A stretch of 64,000 nucleotides of DNA, from positions 58,726,917-58,790,916 of the forward strand of contig OZ012686.1 of assembly GCA_963942565.1 (NCBI GenBank), written 5' to 3'. The position numbers and the translations under genes were made by a program. The notes under the pieces were generated by a model. The model had not been told where the DNA came from. It saw nothing but the letters and a program-made list of their open reading frames with translations, and did no database searches. Shown piece after piece: positions 35,521 to 48,300 of this stretch. Numbering within the stretch: the first letter of the stretch is position 1; every line of letters begins with the position of its first letter. The DNA is from Maea johnstoni. Its lineage: Eukaryota; Annelida; Polychaeta; Spionida; Magelonidae.

Positions 35521-37370
35521 TGGTCAGTGGTAGACCCATGGTGCACCACTGGTAAGCCACAGGTCTACCCAGGATGAATGACTGATAGCTACATAGTCAG
35601 TGGTAGACCTGTGGCAGACCTATGGTCCACCACTGGTAATTAAGCCACAGGTCTACCCATCATGCATGACTGGTAGCTACATAGTCAGTGGTAGACCCGT
35701 GGCAGACGTATGGTCCATCACTGGTAAGCTACAGGTCTACCCATCATGCATGACTGGTAGCTACATAGTCAGTGGTAGACCTGTGACAGACCTATGGTCC
35801 ACCACTGGTGAGCCACAGGTCTACCTATCATGCATGACTGGTAGCTACATAGTCAGTGGTAGACCCGTGGTAGATCTATGGTCCGCCACTGGTGAGCCAC
35901 AGGTCTACCTATCACGCATGGCTGGTAGCTACATAGTCAGTGGTAGACCCGTGACAGACGTATGGTCTACCACTGGTGAGCCACAGGTCTACCTATCATG
36001 CATGACTGGTAGCTACATAGTCAGGGGTAGACCCGTGGCAGACCTATGGTCCACCACTGGTGAGCCACAGGTCTACCCATCATGCATGACTGGTAGCTAC
36101 ATAGTCAGTGGTAGACCCGTGGTAGATCTATGGTCCGCCACTGGTGAGCCACAGGTCTACCTATCACGCATGGCTGGTAGCTACATAGTCAGTGGTAGAC
36201 CCGTGACAGACGTATGGTCCATCACTGGTGAGCCACAGGTCTACCCATCATGCATGACTGGTAGCTACATAGTCAGTGGTAGATAGTGCTGGGACGATTA
36301 ATCGAAATAATCGATTAATCGGTCGTTTTGCCATGATTCTGATTAATCGATTTTTGAAACAGAAGATCGATCATTTTCGATTATTATTTCTGCTCACCTG
36401 GTTAAAGTTTCCATTATAAAGGGGCCTTGCTTACCATGAAAGCCATGCATAAAAGTAAACGATTATTGTAATAAACATGAACTTTGAGTTCCTGACCATT
36501 TATCATTCAAAATTTAAGGGAAATCGGCCATATATTGGACACTGTTTAGTGGGCATATCAACATTAATAATAATCGATTATAATCGATTAATCGATCGAA
36601 AATTTGGATGATTAATCGAGCTGAAATTTTCCAACGATTCCCAGCACTAGTGGTAGACCCGTGGTAGACCTATGGTCCACCACAGGAAAGCCACAGGTCT
36701 ATCTATCACGCATGACTGGTAGCTACATAGTCAGGGGTAGACCCGTGGCAGACGTATGGTCTACCGCTGGTAAGCCACAGGTCTACCTATCATGCATGGC
36801 TGGTAGCTACATAGTCAGTGGTAGACCCGTGGCAGACGTATGGTCCATCACTGGTGAGCCACAGGTCTACCCATCATGCATGACTGGTAGATACATAGTC
36901 AGTGGTAGACCCGTGGCAGACGTATGGTCTACCGCTGGTAAGCCACAGGTCTATCTATCATGCATGGCTGGTAGCTACATAGTCAGTGGTAGACCCGTGG
37001 CAGACGTATGGTCCATCACTGGTGAGCCACAGGTCTACCTATCATGCATGACTGGTAGCTACATAGTCAGTGGTAGACCCGTGACAGACGTATGGTCCAC
37101 CACTGGTAAGCCACAGGTCTACCTATCACGCATGGCTGGTAGCTACATAGTGAGTGGTAGACCCGTGGCAGACGTATGGTCCACCACTGGTGAGCCACAG
37201 GTCTACCCATCATGCATGACTGGTAGCTTCATAGTCAGTGGTAGACCCGTGGTAGACTTATGGTCCATCACTAGTAAGCCACAGGTCTAACCATGATGCA
37301 TTGCTGGTAGCTAAATAGTATGTGGTAGACCGGCTAGACCTGTGGTAGGCCTATGGTCCATCACATGGCT
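35521..37370. repeat. 84-bp minisatellite (28-codon period)
   Basis: About twenty units of 84 bases, for example starting at 35679, 35763 and 35847. The core is GTAGCTACATAGTCAGTGGT then AGACCCGTGGCAGACGTATG then GAGCCACAGGTCTACCCATC. Because 84 is a multiple of three and the unit has no stop in one frame, open frames of 228 and 209 codons run through it. Each unit holds a 14-bp inverted repeat (GGTAGACCCGTGGC with GCCACAGGTCTACC). Two- and three-unit blocks recur. Edge units are degenerate. An hAT-like MITE splits the array at 36284. Confidence 0.95.
36284..36649. mobile_element. hAT-type MITE inside the 84-bp minisatellite
   Basis: A 366-bp insertion with inverted ends TAGTGCTGGGA and TCCCAGCACTA, rich in CGATTAATCGA palindromes, with no coding sequence. 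It is flanked by a perfect 8-bp duplication GTGGTAGA taken from the minisatellite unit, which is diagnostic of hAT transposition. Confidence 0.92.
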
Positions 37371-38238
37371 GATCCCGAGGTTATATGCTTAAGTTGGTGA
37401 TAGGTGGTAATCCCTAGGTTATAGACAAATTATTAGACACACTTATCCAACAATGTAACCTAGCTTCCTAGCTTCAGTCACAAACATCAGCACAAAACAT
37501 AACTTGAACATAGAGACAGGCCTTAAGGTATGGAAATTCCATACAAGTCTTAGTGCTAAGCCCCGATATTCAGTACATAAGACATGCAAAGGGAGTGAAT
37601 TTCAGGCTTGACGGCAGAAACAAGTGTGGGGATTTACGTGGAGGCCTCAAGGCCAATCAATAAATGCTGGGATGATGTAAAGTGTTGTCAATATTAAGTA
37701 TCCTTGGCAACAGCAGCAGCAGCGGGCAGCAGGAGCAGGAGCTCAACCCAGCACACATCTCAAGTGCCAAGTTAACCTTGTTCTCCATGCAGCTGCTTAA
37801 GAAGGACAGGATATATTATCTATTTTCAGCAGGGGTCCAGCTAGACAATAGCCCGATAGCCAATGTCTACAGAAAATTGCGTTGGGCTATAGGAATATAT
37901 GCCTTTGTAGCAAGGCTGGCTATAAGAAAAGTGAACTCTAAGATCATGCTCAGAGTCAGAGCAATATCAAATTTAATCAGTTTGACACATCAGTTGTCCT
38001 TTGGTACAGTTCCAATAATATGCTATAGAACAGTAAGAAGATAGCTTACGCCTTCAAAAATTGTTTTCATGGAAGGACTGCAGTGGGACTGCAGCATTTA
38101 GAAAATCTACGGCTATAAGATCTTGGGTTGGGCTATGGCGTTTTGAAAACCTGAGGTCCAGTGGTCTCTTAGAGTTTTTTAACCAAAGCCTGACCCCCGT
38201 TTAGTCGAGGGCATTTCTGAGGAAACATTTCAATGGGA

Positions 38239-38592
38239 CAGGGCTCGACGTTAAGGCTAGCCCTGTAGCCCCGGGCTAGTTATTGAAGGTCAGGGCTAGT
38301 AAATTCTACCTGTGAGTAGCCCTGAGGGGCTAGATAAAATTAGAATATCAGCGCTTAAAAAATTATGAAGCCCACCTTTGGCTCTGCATACCTGGATGAT
38401 AATACAACTCAATTTACCACAATACACTGTATTTTTCCATGTTATCAAAAGAGGCTATGATATCAACAGAGGTCACTATTTGAAAAGAGTTGTCATTAAT
38501 ATCAGGGCTAGAAAAAATATTTCAGGGCTATTAAAAGTTTCGGTAACTAGCCCTGCTGGGCTTATGAAGTTTTTTCTTAATGTTGAGCCCTG
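38239..38592 (+). mobile_element. MITE of the CAGGGCTC family, long type, copy A
   Basis: Inverted ends CAGGGCTCGACGTTAAG and CTTAATGTTGAGCCCTG. The interior is rich in GGGCTAG and TAGCCC words. Flanked by TGGGA on both sides (5-bp target duplication). No coding sequence. Confidence 0.88.
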
Positions 38593-39395
38593 TGGGATCT
38601 TGTACATCAGAACCCAGTCACATATACTAGTAGTCAATCAGTGAAGGAGTTGTATTTGGTTATTGTAAGCAAACATGTACTGGAATATAAGGTTGGACAT
38701 GTATGTCGCTTTCTGTTTACACACATATATACCAGGGATGCAGGGGTTCATACATAGAGGGAAATAGTTACTACCAGTACTTTGAGGGTTGGTTAATATC
38801 ACAGCGAGCTAGCTAGCAACAAGCCTGTGAACCTCTCCCTTGCTAGAAAGACTTGGTTTACACAAGAATTAATATATTGAATATAGTACACAGGACTCAA
38901 CATTTGCACATGCACATATGCACATGACAGGTGGAAAAATTGAAAAATGAGCAATCGTTCGGATCATTTTCATGTAACCTACCGTGCTGTGCCAGGTTAA
39001 AAATATTCCAAGCATGTTAAAAATGAAAAGCTAAACTTTTTTACACAACCTAAATATCATTAACATTGGTCAATCTGTCATTCTGACAACTTTAATTAAA
39101 ACAAAAATATACAGCAAATTATTTCACATTACATAAAGGATGCAATAATTTTTGTTTATATGGATGGAATTTTTTCAGCTGGTAAAAAAGCATTGAAATT
39201 GGTTGCTGCTAGCATCAGCTGGCAGGGCTAACGACAATCATCTTCAACAGGATGACTGCCACGTACAGCTGCCTAGCTCGGTTCCAACCCCAATCAAGTG
39301 GCTAGTTATATAGAGTACTTATGACATTGGTAGTCTACTTTAACCCCATTGCCACCAAGGATGCTCATGACCATCATGAACGATGTGCTTCGAGG

Positions 39396-39866
39396 CAGGG
39401 TCTTAGCCAGAATTTAAAACATGTCTGACACAGCAATCACAAAAATTGTGTCGCTCAAAATCTAGCTACTCAGCTAGTTCAAATCCTCATACCAATTCAG
39501 GGCTCTAAATTAGGGGGTGCCAGGAGCCCAGGGCTCCTAGGAATACTCCTGCGGCTCCCTCAAATTTCTTCAGGGAGCCCAAAGATGTACTGTTTGATAT
39601 ACACAGCACCTTTGTGAAGCTTATGAAGATTCAATTAGGCCCCCTGGAAAAAATCTTAATTTCAAGCCCTGCAATTTATATATATATAGCCTTTTGTGTC
39701 AGAAAGGGCAATTTACACCTGCGCAATGCCTGAAGAATGTCATTTCTTAAGAAAATAGTGGGTTATTACCCCAAAATAAGTCATGATAAAAAACTCTTCA
39801 GAAAAAATATTTGCCTGGCCGAAAAGGTTTGCAGCAAACTGCCTGTCCAAGAAGGGTCCTGGTTAA
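39396..39866. mobile_element. Possible relative of the CTTAGCCAGGAT hAT-like family
   Basis: The left end CAGGGTCTTAGCCAG matches the element at 42349. A diverged inverted partner (GGTCCTGGTTAAGTTCCT) lies near 39857. No clean target duplication was found, and a second MITE is nested inside. Confidence 0.4.
39498..39671. mobile_element. MITE with CAGGGCTCTAAATTAG ends
   Basis: A 174-bp element with ends CAGGGCTCTAAATTAG and TCTTAATTTCAAGCCCTG, flanked by CAATT on both sides (5-bp duplication). The interior is rich in GGGAGCCC words. Related by ends and target size to the 354-bp family, with an unrelated interior. It is nested in a larger repeat that starts near 39396. Confidence 0.8.
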
Positions 39867-39886
39867 GTTCCTACTTAGGCATAAAA

Positions 39887-40193
39887 AAAAAGTTTGTTTA
39901 GGGCAACCTTAATACCTACCCTGATTTTGTCCTCTGATCCTAAAGTTTTTATAAAAAGTTAAGAACCGGTGCCAACAAGCACCGTTTGATTTTGAAATCT
40001 ATCATTATCAATGTTGATTTTCAAATACTTTGACATGCACACAATACATAAATAATATAAACAACATATAAACCTTCAAATATATGCATCTTTTTTTTCT
40101 GCCAAGGCGAAAAAAATCAATTATTCAAAATATATATAATTACCTACCTACCCTATTTTTTTTTCAGGATACCCTAAACAAACAATTTATTTT
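39887..40193. mobile_element. TIR element with AAACAAACTT-type ends
   Basis: Left end ATAAAAAAAAAGTTTGTTTA then GGG; the right end is the inverted form (CCCTAAACAAACAATTTATT). Flanked by TTAGGC on both sides. Non-coding. Confidence 0.6.
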
Positions 40194-40288
40194 TTTAGGC
40201 CTTGATTAGAGGGAAATACATGACATTGCCACCAAGGATGCTCATGATCATGATGATGGTGTGCTTAAGCATGGCATGGACCCTAGAA

Positions 40289-40442
40289 ATTAAGATACGC
40301 TGCTGAGCATTGGTGCAGATTTATGGCTGAGGCGATGTAGGTGTTTGTTGACTAAGCTGAGGCCGCCAAGGCCGATGCTTTGCAACAAACACCCTCAGCG
40401 AGGCTATAAATCTGCATGCAATGCTCAGTGGCGTATCTTAAT
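40289..40442. mobile_element. Hairpin MITE with ~60-bp inverted arms
   Basis: Left arm TTAAGATACGCTGCTGAGCA onward through GGTGTTTGTTG; the right arm is its inverted, slightly diverged copy ending CGTATCTTAA. Loop of about 30 bases. Confidence 0.75.
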
Positions 40443-41624
40443 GGCTATTATAACGGGTTTGTGATAAAAAAAATTATCATACAACTCTGTAAAAATGACA
40501 CAAAAATCATGTTTTCTAATGGTTGCTGAAACAGGATTTGGTCCTGGCTCCATGCAGTGAACCGGACCACTTGAAACAACAGAAACAGCTTCTCAATGAA
40601 CATATAGTGTGTTTTCCAAGACCAGCTACATATTGCCATAGCAACGCGCTATAATTGACTTCCAATCCGGGGTACATGTATAAAAATTATGATCAATCAC
40701 ACTACAGACTTCGCGTTAAAATCTAGTTGAAATTCACCAGAATAATCATAACAACTTGGACAGACTGTCAGTGGTTCCAATTCAAGTGGCCTCAAACATT
40801 GGTTCAGTAGCAGTCAGCAGAGCCAGAGCCTGTGGAGGATGGGGTTTCAATCAAATTGATATTCAGTTCTAATTATATGAATATGTACAGTATAAGTTGT
40901 CACTGAAACTGATTGTACATCAGACAGAGCTAGATAATCAGTTAGCCATCACTGACAACCGACCTAACAGGGCTACCGTCACAGCTGCAGGAAGTTGAAG
41001 GACATGGCCAATGTCAATGTGCTGTCGTTCACTGTAGTCACAGTGTGTGACCTTAGAAGACCAACACATGGAATGGAAACCAGCCGGTCAACCTGAACAT
41101 GCTAGCCTCAACCAGTGTCAATTAATAGTCGCTAATAGGTGCTCTGGGCACCCCCAGCAGGTGGTGGAGATAAGGTTTCTCTGTAATGTAATCGATGCGG
41201 GAGCCCTGATTGGTCCTTGTTCCCACGTGACCTCGTGCTGCTGCCTTATCTGCTAGTCCTGGCATGAGGCTAGCATGTAACTATAGGGCATATAGTAATT
41301 GGTCTCTCGTTACATATCCATTCTTTTCTTAATCCAAGGTGTGACGATGTAGTGGCTACCTGGCAAAATATATATTTTATGGAAGCACATGTTGGCTTAA
41401 CAGTAACACCCATAAACTACTAACCATTGCTACAATTTCCTTTTAATCCACTGACACTTAGGGTGTTTGACTTCACTTTCTCGATCTTGCCCAAAACAAG
41501 GAAACAGAATTTGAATCCTGGGTGTCAGATTTGTCCAGGCACACCTCCTATCAAATGAACAGCGCTGTCATGGGTGCTCGTGCACCCGACACAACTACCG
41601 GCTGCCGCTCCGCAACGTGTTACC

Positions 41625-41680
41625 TTACGGCCTTGACCTTTACATCTGCTGATACTCCTTGACCCGGAAGTGATCGTGTT
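41625..41680. promoter_or_regulatory. Candidate promoter element cluster between FH and LPGAT1
   Basis: A locally GC-rich patch holds TGACCTTTA (41634-41642), the reverse complement of the ERR half-site TNAAGGTCA, and CCGGAAGTG (41664-41672), an ETS/GABP core. Both are common in promoters of animal mitochondrial-enzyme genes. It lies in the gap between divergent FH and LPGAT1. No start codon with a leader peptide follows it on the minus strand. Motif match only. Confidence 0.25.
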
Positions 41681-42348
41681 CACACACTTAACAGCATTTG
41701 CATGACTGTCAGTGACACTGTGCTTTAGAAACAGTGGGTTATTTCAGGAAGTGGACTAGGAAAACATACGAATTTGATGTGTGGAACTAAGCAGAATTAC
41801 GCCTAATATCGGATGATCATAAAAGATGTAGATGAAGTGGTCGCACTGAATGAATAAGGTTTGTATACCTAGCATTAAGCATATGAGTCAGGAAAGAGCA
41901 ATCACACTGACAGGACTGAGGACAGGTGAGGGTTGAGTCTTGAGACCATCTGGGATGATGGCTCTCAGCAAGAGACAGCTCCAGAACACATTTCCACTGA
42001 AACCAAAGCATGTCATTGGAATAGTGAAGTGCTGTAATGAACTCTTAGCCACTTTTCATGTTGAAGGGGGCAAAATATGGGTACTTTCATTATTTGTAAA
42101 CTGTGCAGTGGGTGATTCAGAAAATTGATACTTGAAAATTGACCTTAAAGTCAATAGACTTAATGGGCATGTAATAAAAGCTGCACTACTGACTCCCAGT
42201 TATGATAATGGTATTTTCAGGCAGGTAATACATGATATCACGCTCTAATGCAGACAATGATGCTGCGTATCTATTTTAGAAGAGAAAGTGAAAGACATCT
42301 TGAGTGACATATAAGTGTTGTGACAGCTAGACGATTGCACAATTGATT

Positions 42349-42660
42349 CAGGGACTTAGCCAGGATCCGTCCTACCTGTCTTTTGGACAGCTAGTTTCCT
42401 AAAAACCTTCCGTTTGGACAGGCAGAAATTTCTGTGAAGATATTTCAATTTTGATTTTTGGGAGGTAATAAACAAATATCTTTCTGACAAACCAACATCT
42501 AGGACACAACTGATGTGTAAATTGCCCTTTTTGACTCACTAGGCTATTAAATGTAGCTGGTGTAAGGATTTGAAGTAAATTAGTAGCTACTTCTGGACGG
42601 GCAGACATTTTGAAATTGCTGTTTTGGACAGGCATTTCTGAAATCCTGACTAAGACCCTG
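42349..42660. mobile_element. hAT-like MITE with CAGGG-CTTAGCCAGGAT ends
   Basis: Ends CAGGGACTTAGCCAGGAT and, inverted, ATCCTGACTAAGACCCTG. Flanked by a perfect 8-bp duplication AATTGATT (42341-42348 and 42661-42668). The interior repeats a TTTGGACAGGCA-like word. No coding sequence. Confidence 0.9.
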
Positions 42661-42849
42661 AATTGATTAATTGATTATTTTGCCAAATCATTTGGTTTGC
42701 AATTGATTGTTATAAGGCAAAGTGTCCTGAAAAATATGGAGCTCTCAGGAACTGCCCTACATGTACATGTACCCTCCATAATAAAGGTTCACTCCTGAAT
42801 TTGTAAACATCAGGCAAACTCTACAAAATCATATCCTTGCTCCTGTTTC

Positions 42850-43077
42850 ATTTCAATGCTCACATGCACTGGTAACCAATTTGACCAATATGAAATGATG
42901 CAAAAAAATGGGAAAATTGCTGAAACCCTGGCACATGGATACTCATCTGAGAGTAATTACTCAGTGTCTGTGAGAGCTATCCAATGAATACCAACATGAC
43001 AGGGTTAAGATAGTTTTCAAAAATCTTTGCGTCCTTGTGCTTTAGACAAAGGTGACCTCAGCATTGCAAGGGTTAAC
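42850..43077 (-). repeat. Dispersed repeat, copy 2
   Basis: Inverted copy of the 31510-31720 repeat, about 75 percent alike by eye; ends in GCATTGCAAGGGTTAAC. Shared blocks: AGAGCTATCCAATGAATACC and TTCAAAAATCTTTGCGTCCT. Confidence 0.65.
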
Positions 43078-44040
43078 TAAGTGGAAAATGAGCAAATCCT
43101 TAAACATCAAGGAAGTAAAGTGATGAGTTTGAGACCCATTATTTCACTGACTAACTTTGTAAGAGTGACTATATAGAACTGCAAGTTTCAAGATACTAAT
43201 TATAGTTTACTGAATTATAGATGTAAGAAAAACTGTCCAGTGACCAGCATTGAGTGCATCTTCACGCTAGAATCTCGCCAGTTCCAACCTTTTGCACTTA
43301 GCTCAATAAGATAGTTTCAATCCCTCATAGGTTGGGGGGGGGGGGGTCTAAATGTTTAGAATATTGATCTATCCATGGATGTCCCTGATATCACCTAACA
43401 ATAACAGGACATAGGTGGTTTGTGGATATGTGATGTGAATATCTCAGTAGTTTTTTTTGTCAAATTTTTTGTTCATTCAAATTAGAGATATATATGTAAT
43501 TTATGTCCACTGGCAGTCTGTATTTTGTGCTAGACAGATTTCTACTGAACTAACTGGATGTCCAGTTGAATAAAAAAAGTATCATTTTTGTAAGTCCTGA
43601 ATTACAAGGAATGATGACCTCATTTTGTTGGTTTAAGGATATTGCTATTTTTAGTCTGTTTCAGTAGCCATTGCACAATGCCTGAGATAGATACTGATAG
43701 AATGGAAATTCCTTTAAAGACAAGTAGGGCCTAAGGGCTTCAGGACTGTGATTAAGGTCTTGGTATTGTTAACTTCTAGTTAGTGATGCAGGTTTTCTAC
43801 CTTTAGATGTGATTCTCAAGTAAAGAATGATTGTGTGAATAGCTCAGGAGTCAGATGAGCTTTACACACCCTCATCCATTTAAAGCAGAAATGTCATGCA
43901 GTTGGGTTTTGTAATGGCAACATTAGAATATGCCAACTACACTTACTACTGCCTACATCAACAGTTAATATTAATTAACATTTTAACTATTTCCCTGCAG
44001 TTTAGGAACGGTGCTGGAAAATGAGGCCATGGGATGGGGA

Positions 44041-44294
44041 CAAGGACTTAGCTAGGGCCCTTATTCAAATATACTAGATCCTGAAAAACAACCTTTCAAT
44101 GTTCAATTATATAACCTTAACCAAATCTTTTCAAATCGAACCATCTCCTAAGACATGGCTGAAGTGTAAATTTCTCCTTTTTCACATAGTCTATTAAATA
44201 TAGTTGTTGGAAGGATTTGGAGTAGCTGTTAGAAACTAAATGTGATTTCTCTTTCATCTGGACAGTCATCTTTAAACCCCTGGCTAAGGCCCTG
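44041..44294. mobile_element. Diverged member of the CTTAGCCAGGAT family
   Basis: Ends CAAGGACTTAGCTAGGG and, inverted, CCCTGGCTAAGGCCCTG. The interior shares CTCCTAAGACATGGCTGAAG-like wording and TCTGGACAGTCAT with the 42349 element. No clean 8-bp duplication, so it is probably older. Confidence 0.6.
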
Positions 44295-44999
44295 AATGCG
44301 ATGTATTTGTTTGTCTTAGAAGTATGAATCCCATAGAAGTTATGAGCTTTCATGCCAAAGGTAGATTTTGTGGCACAGGAAAATGCCACACACTTCACAA
44401 ATCTATCACAGGTCAAATAGCCAAAGGATTAGAAATACCTCCTGAGAAGGGATAATCTCCTAAAGTGTTTGTTATTGAAAGGTAGGTTTTGAGCACACCT
44501 TGCTAAATACTGACTAATCAAATTATACTTAATCTTGAAACTGCGATACTCCAATAGTGAATAATGCTTTGGTTACAAGTAGAAATGTTACCAATGGCTT
44601 GGGGGTTAGGCAGTGGTTTTCCCTCCGTAAGTTTGGTGTCCTCCACTACTTACAACTGGCTAGTCATGCCAATCTCTATCAGGCCTGTCCTAGCTGCCAC
44701 ATTGTCATACTTTTTTGTGCCATAGGTTATAAATATTGCAACATGCAAACTTAATGCGCGACAGTGTGTGACAAGCAAATTTTTAAGGATCTCGTAGGAT
44801 TGCTTCCTTGAGCTGATTGATAACCCTCAGTAGCACGGTCCTGCTGAATATGTTGATGTAACAAGCATTTATATCCCTTTTCCCCTAAATCTAAGCAGTT
44901 AAGACTCTTAAGGAATAAGACTTGAATTGCTCTCTCAATAGCTTTAGAAGAACAGGAACCTGTTTACATAATGGTACATGCATGGTAGGACCCTAAGAT

Positions 45000-45268
45000 C
45001 AAACACTAAGAACTTATTACAGATACCAAACACTAATCTGAAGCGGTTTGGTGACAGCATTCTGTGCCTATGCACCACACCTTTGGAATGAGCTCCCTGA
45101 TAACATCAAGGCTGCTGATAGTGTGCAAGACTTCCAAGAAACAGCTGAAAGCATTGCTATTTCTAAAGGACTTTATTTGACTATATGGACTATAAACATC
45201 TGTCCACTGACTATTCTTTAAATCGCGTTTGAACATTATGAGTGGAAAGGGCACTATATCAAATATCA

Positions 45269-45306
<38 letters not shown>

Positions 45307-45330
45307 CATCATCATTATTATTATCAATAG
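45000..45330 (+). mobile_element. CR1/L2-like LINE 3' end with (ATT)n tail
   Basis: Codes for the typical C-terminal block (HLWNELPDNIKAADS-like, near 45078-45130) and then non-coding 3' sequence that matches, inverted, 5462-5720. Ends in a long ATT repeat (45269-45300) and ATC repeats. Only the last few hundred bases of the element remain. Confidence 0.75.
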
Positions 45331-48300
45331 AAAGGTAGACATTTTTTGCAACAGAAGTTTTAAATTGCGCTACAGGCACTTTGATGTTGGACAGCACTGT
45401 CTATACTGCAGCAAAAGTTGTGTTAGACAGAATTCCAAACTCTGATAGTGTTTTTGAATGTGAATCTCCATAGTTATTCTCCTATTATTAGCTATCTTGA
45501 TGGGGACGATGCATCATAAGTGAAGTTTTATTGTCGCGAACCAAGCATCAACAGCTGAGTCTGGCATTGTGGCAGCTCAGTGTTTTACCAGCTTCTTCCT
45601 GGCAGCACCTAAATACATCACTATTGACTTACTCTCTCACCCTGAACAATGCACCCACTACGTGCACTTCACTCAATGCTTAGAGCTGAAATCTAATTGA
45701 TTTCCATTAGTTAATACTGTTTTGAATGGTTGAGGTAGCAGGTGTGTTTAGGGTAGATACAATAGGGCTGTTTTAAGGACATTCTCTACAATAGGGCTGT
45801 TTTAAGAACATAGGTTAGGCTCTTACCATTATGAGTGGGTGCCTTAAGAGGATTATATGTTTAAAGGTTTTACAAAAAGCAAGTTCTTGGGGCTTATGGC
45901 ACCAAAATCTACTACATGGCCTATGCAATTCTTGAGCCTATTAACTAGTCCTGACATTTTACAAAAACTGTTACCAATACCACTACTCCAGTAGTTTTAC
46001 ATTGCTTCATCTATACTTTGCATTAAAATATATAGGGGACTGATGTGTGCATACCTCCCTTCCCCATCCATAATTAATGCATCCATTTTAAGCATGACGC
46101 CATTCCCTGTTTTTTTAACTGAAAAAAGCTCTCTTATTAAATGGTCCTCTTCCCTTTGAATCCTATATTCATCCCTTATGGTTTGTAAGACCAGCCATGC
46201 TTATCCAACCTCTTAATCCTGGAGCCAAACCCACTCTACTGTGATTTTGCAGTATGAATACCAACTCATCTTGCATGGGCCTTCAATCCTTGATAAGGAC
46301 AATATACAGGATTTTAAAGCATGCTTCACCAGAGAGTTCAACATGATTTTAATGATGCAGCAAATCTTTTCTCATTTATTAGTAGTAGCTAGGTTATTTC
46401 TAAGCAGCTCTAGAAGCAGATTTGTGAGAGCAGGAAGAGGAGATAGTGATGGTTTGCCACTTTGGCTTCTGGAACCCTTTCTTGCCACACCCAGATGGGG
46501 TTCAACCAGGGGTAGTAGGATCAATCTACAAGGAAACACTTCAGAACGAAATGTGAAATGTTGCTCCAATTTATAAAAAGCACTTAGACTTACATAACTT
46601 AGTAACTTTAAAAAGTGATATATTTTAGGGCAAATATTGGTGGCCTTATGGAATATGCGATTAAATGTAAGCAGAGAATAAGATTGAGTTGAAGATCTAT
46701 TTGGATCTTTTATGTGCTGAAATATTGTATCCCAAGCCCGTAAAATTTGGATGGTGTGTAATTTTCAACTTATTGCTGACATGCAATCGCCTAAAAACTA
46801 TTTGCCTATATATTATCAACATATAAAATCCATACAGACCAAAGTCACTTTATAGTTAAGAACCATACTTACAAGCTGGTTTGTTAAGTCAGTAGCAATA
46901 ACTCTATTGTTGTTGTGTCCATCCAAATATTTAGATTAGTGATCACTGGACTAGTTTATCTCTGTGACAAATATTGTTATCACCAGAGGAGAAGCACTTA
47001 TGTACATACAGCAACTCCCACTGTGAATATGCATATCACAAGAGGAAGAACTATGCACCATACCATACGGTAAGCTTGAGTGTTCACTTGGGCAAGGGGT
47101 ACAATGAAGCTTTTCTGCCCCTCCCCCCCCCCCCCCCTTCCCCCCCCCCCCCCCCCCCCCCCCTCCCTGCTTCATCCATTGCTGGTTATTGTACAAAGAT
47201 GCAATGACTAGCCAGGGACCCATGATTAACACCTGATCTTAATAGGTATGGGATCTGGAAGAGTATTTCCTTATCGGCATACTTTTGCCCCGGCTACGGT
47301 TTGGCAGATGTTCTTTGCGGAGGTCTCCAACTCCCTGGCAACCAGGCTATAGGCATGCAAGGTATTCTTTGCCTCTCAGGAAAACATAATTGTTGTCAGT
47401 TCTTGATATGTCATATGTTTACTCATTTCAGATGACATACATGTCTTTTAGATGAAGTTGATTGCCCTGGCGATATGAATTCTATATCAAGCTAATGTAG
47501 AGGTAGGCATGAATGTTTCCCATTATATATGGGAATGTGCACTAGCAGTCTCATGTGCTTCGAAGGGCACCCTCTGTGCATAGGAAGATCCTGTGTAATA
47601 TTTTGAAGAAGTGTTGGGAATTTCCCCTTTCCACATAGTCCTCAATATAAGGCAGTGACTTATTGATTAACACATGCTAAAATGGTTGACAAGTCCTAGA
47701 GTTGGGATGGTTCTATGAATGAACAGGCCTGCTAAGAAACAAATGAAGGTTATAGGGCGCAACATACGTAATCAATTATCTATTGACACTTATTAATAAC
47801 AGCGATTGTATTTAGCACTATGTAGGACTGTTTGATACTGATAGCTGATTACTAGGGTCCATGTGTACCCAGGAAGACTGTACTGTTTACAAGATGTTGA
47901 TGGTCGTCCGATAGTATGTACTTTGACACAATGCTCGATGGACTCCGCACCTTATTTCAAAACTGTAAACAAAACGTGTGCAATGTAGTAGTAACCCTGA
48001 ATTTGGAGCCTTGGAGGTAGGTAGGTGTTTGGGGCATTGTAGGCACCTTGTGAAGGGATTTAACAGTTTAATACCTCAACATATACTACCCAGTCATTCT
48101 TGGAGCAGCTAAAAAGGCCTGTCTATTTTGTTAAGAATATTTCGTAAAAAAGCATATCCGAAAATTGAAGGAGAAATGTTGATCAAATCAACACCTCGTC
48201 CCCCAACATATCTAATATGTGTCATCATTACCAAGTTTAATATCAAAAATATAACGAAACCAAGCATCACTTTTCAAGGGGAATTCTTTGCCTGGAATGG

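Noticed and set aside
35600-37290. A 28-residue-repeat protein gene
   Set aside because: The open frames follow from an 84-base period without stops. Most differences between units change amino acids, and the MITE splits the frame.
37682-38044. 120-codon plus-strand frame
   Set aside because: Begins in a CAG/AGC-rich low-complexity stretch and shows no domain, splice fit or codon bias.
41060-41105. FH exon 1 on the minus strand starting MFRLTGWF
   Set aside because: Looks leader-like, but no donor in phase 0 follows before a stop, so it cannot join FH exon 2.
46951-47232. Gly-rich minus-strand frame
   Set aside because: Created by the poly-C tract at 47123-47163.
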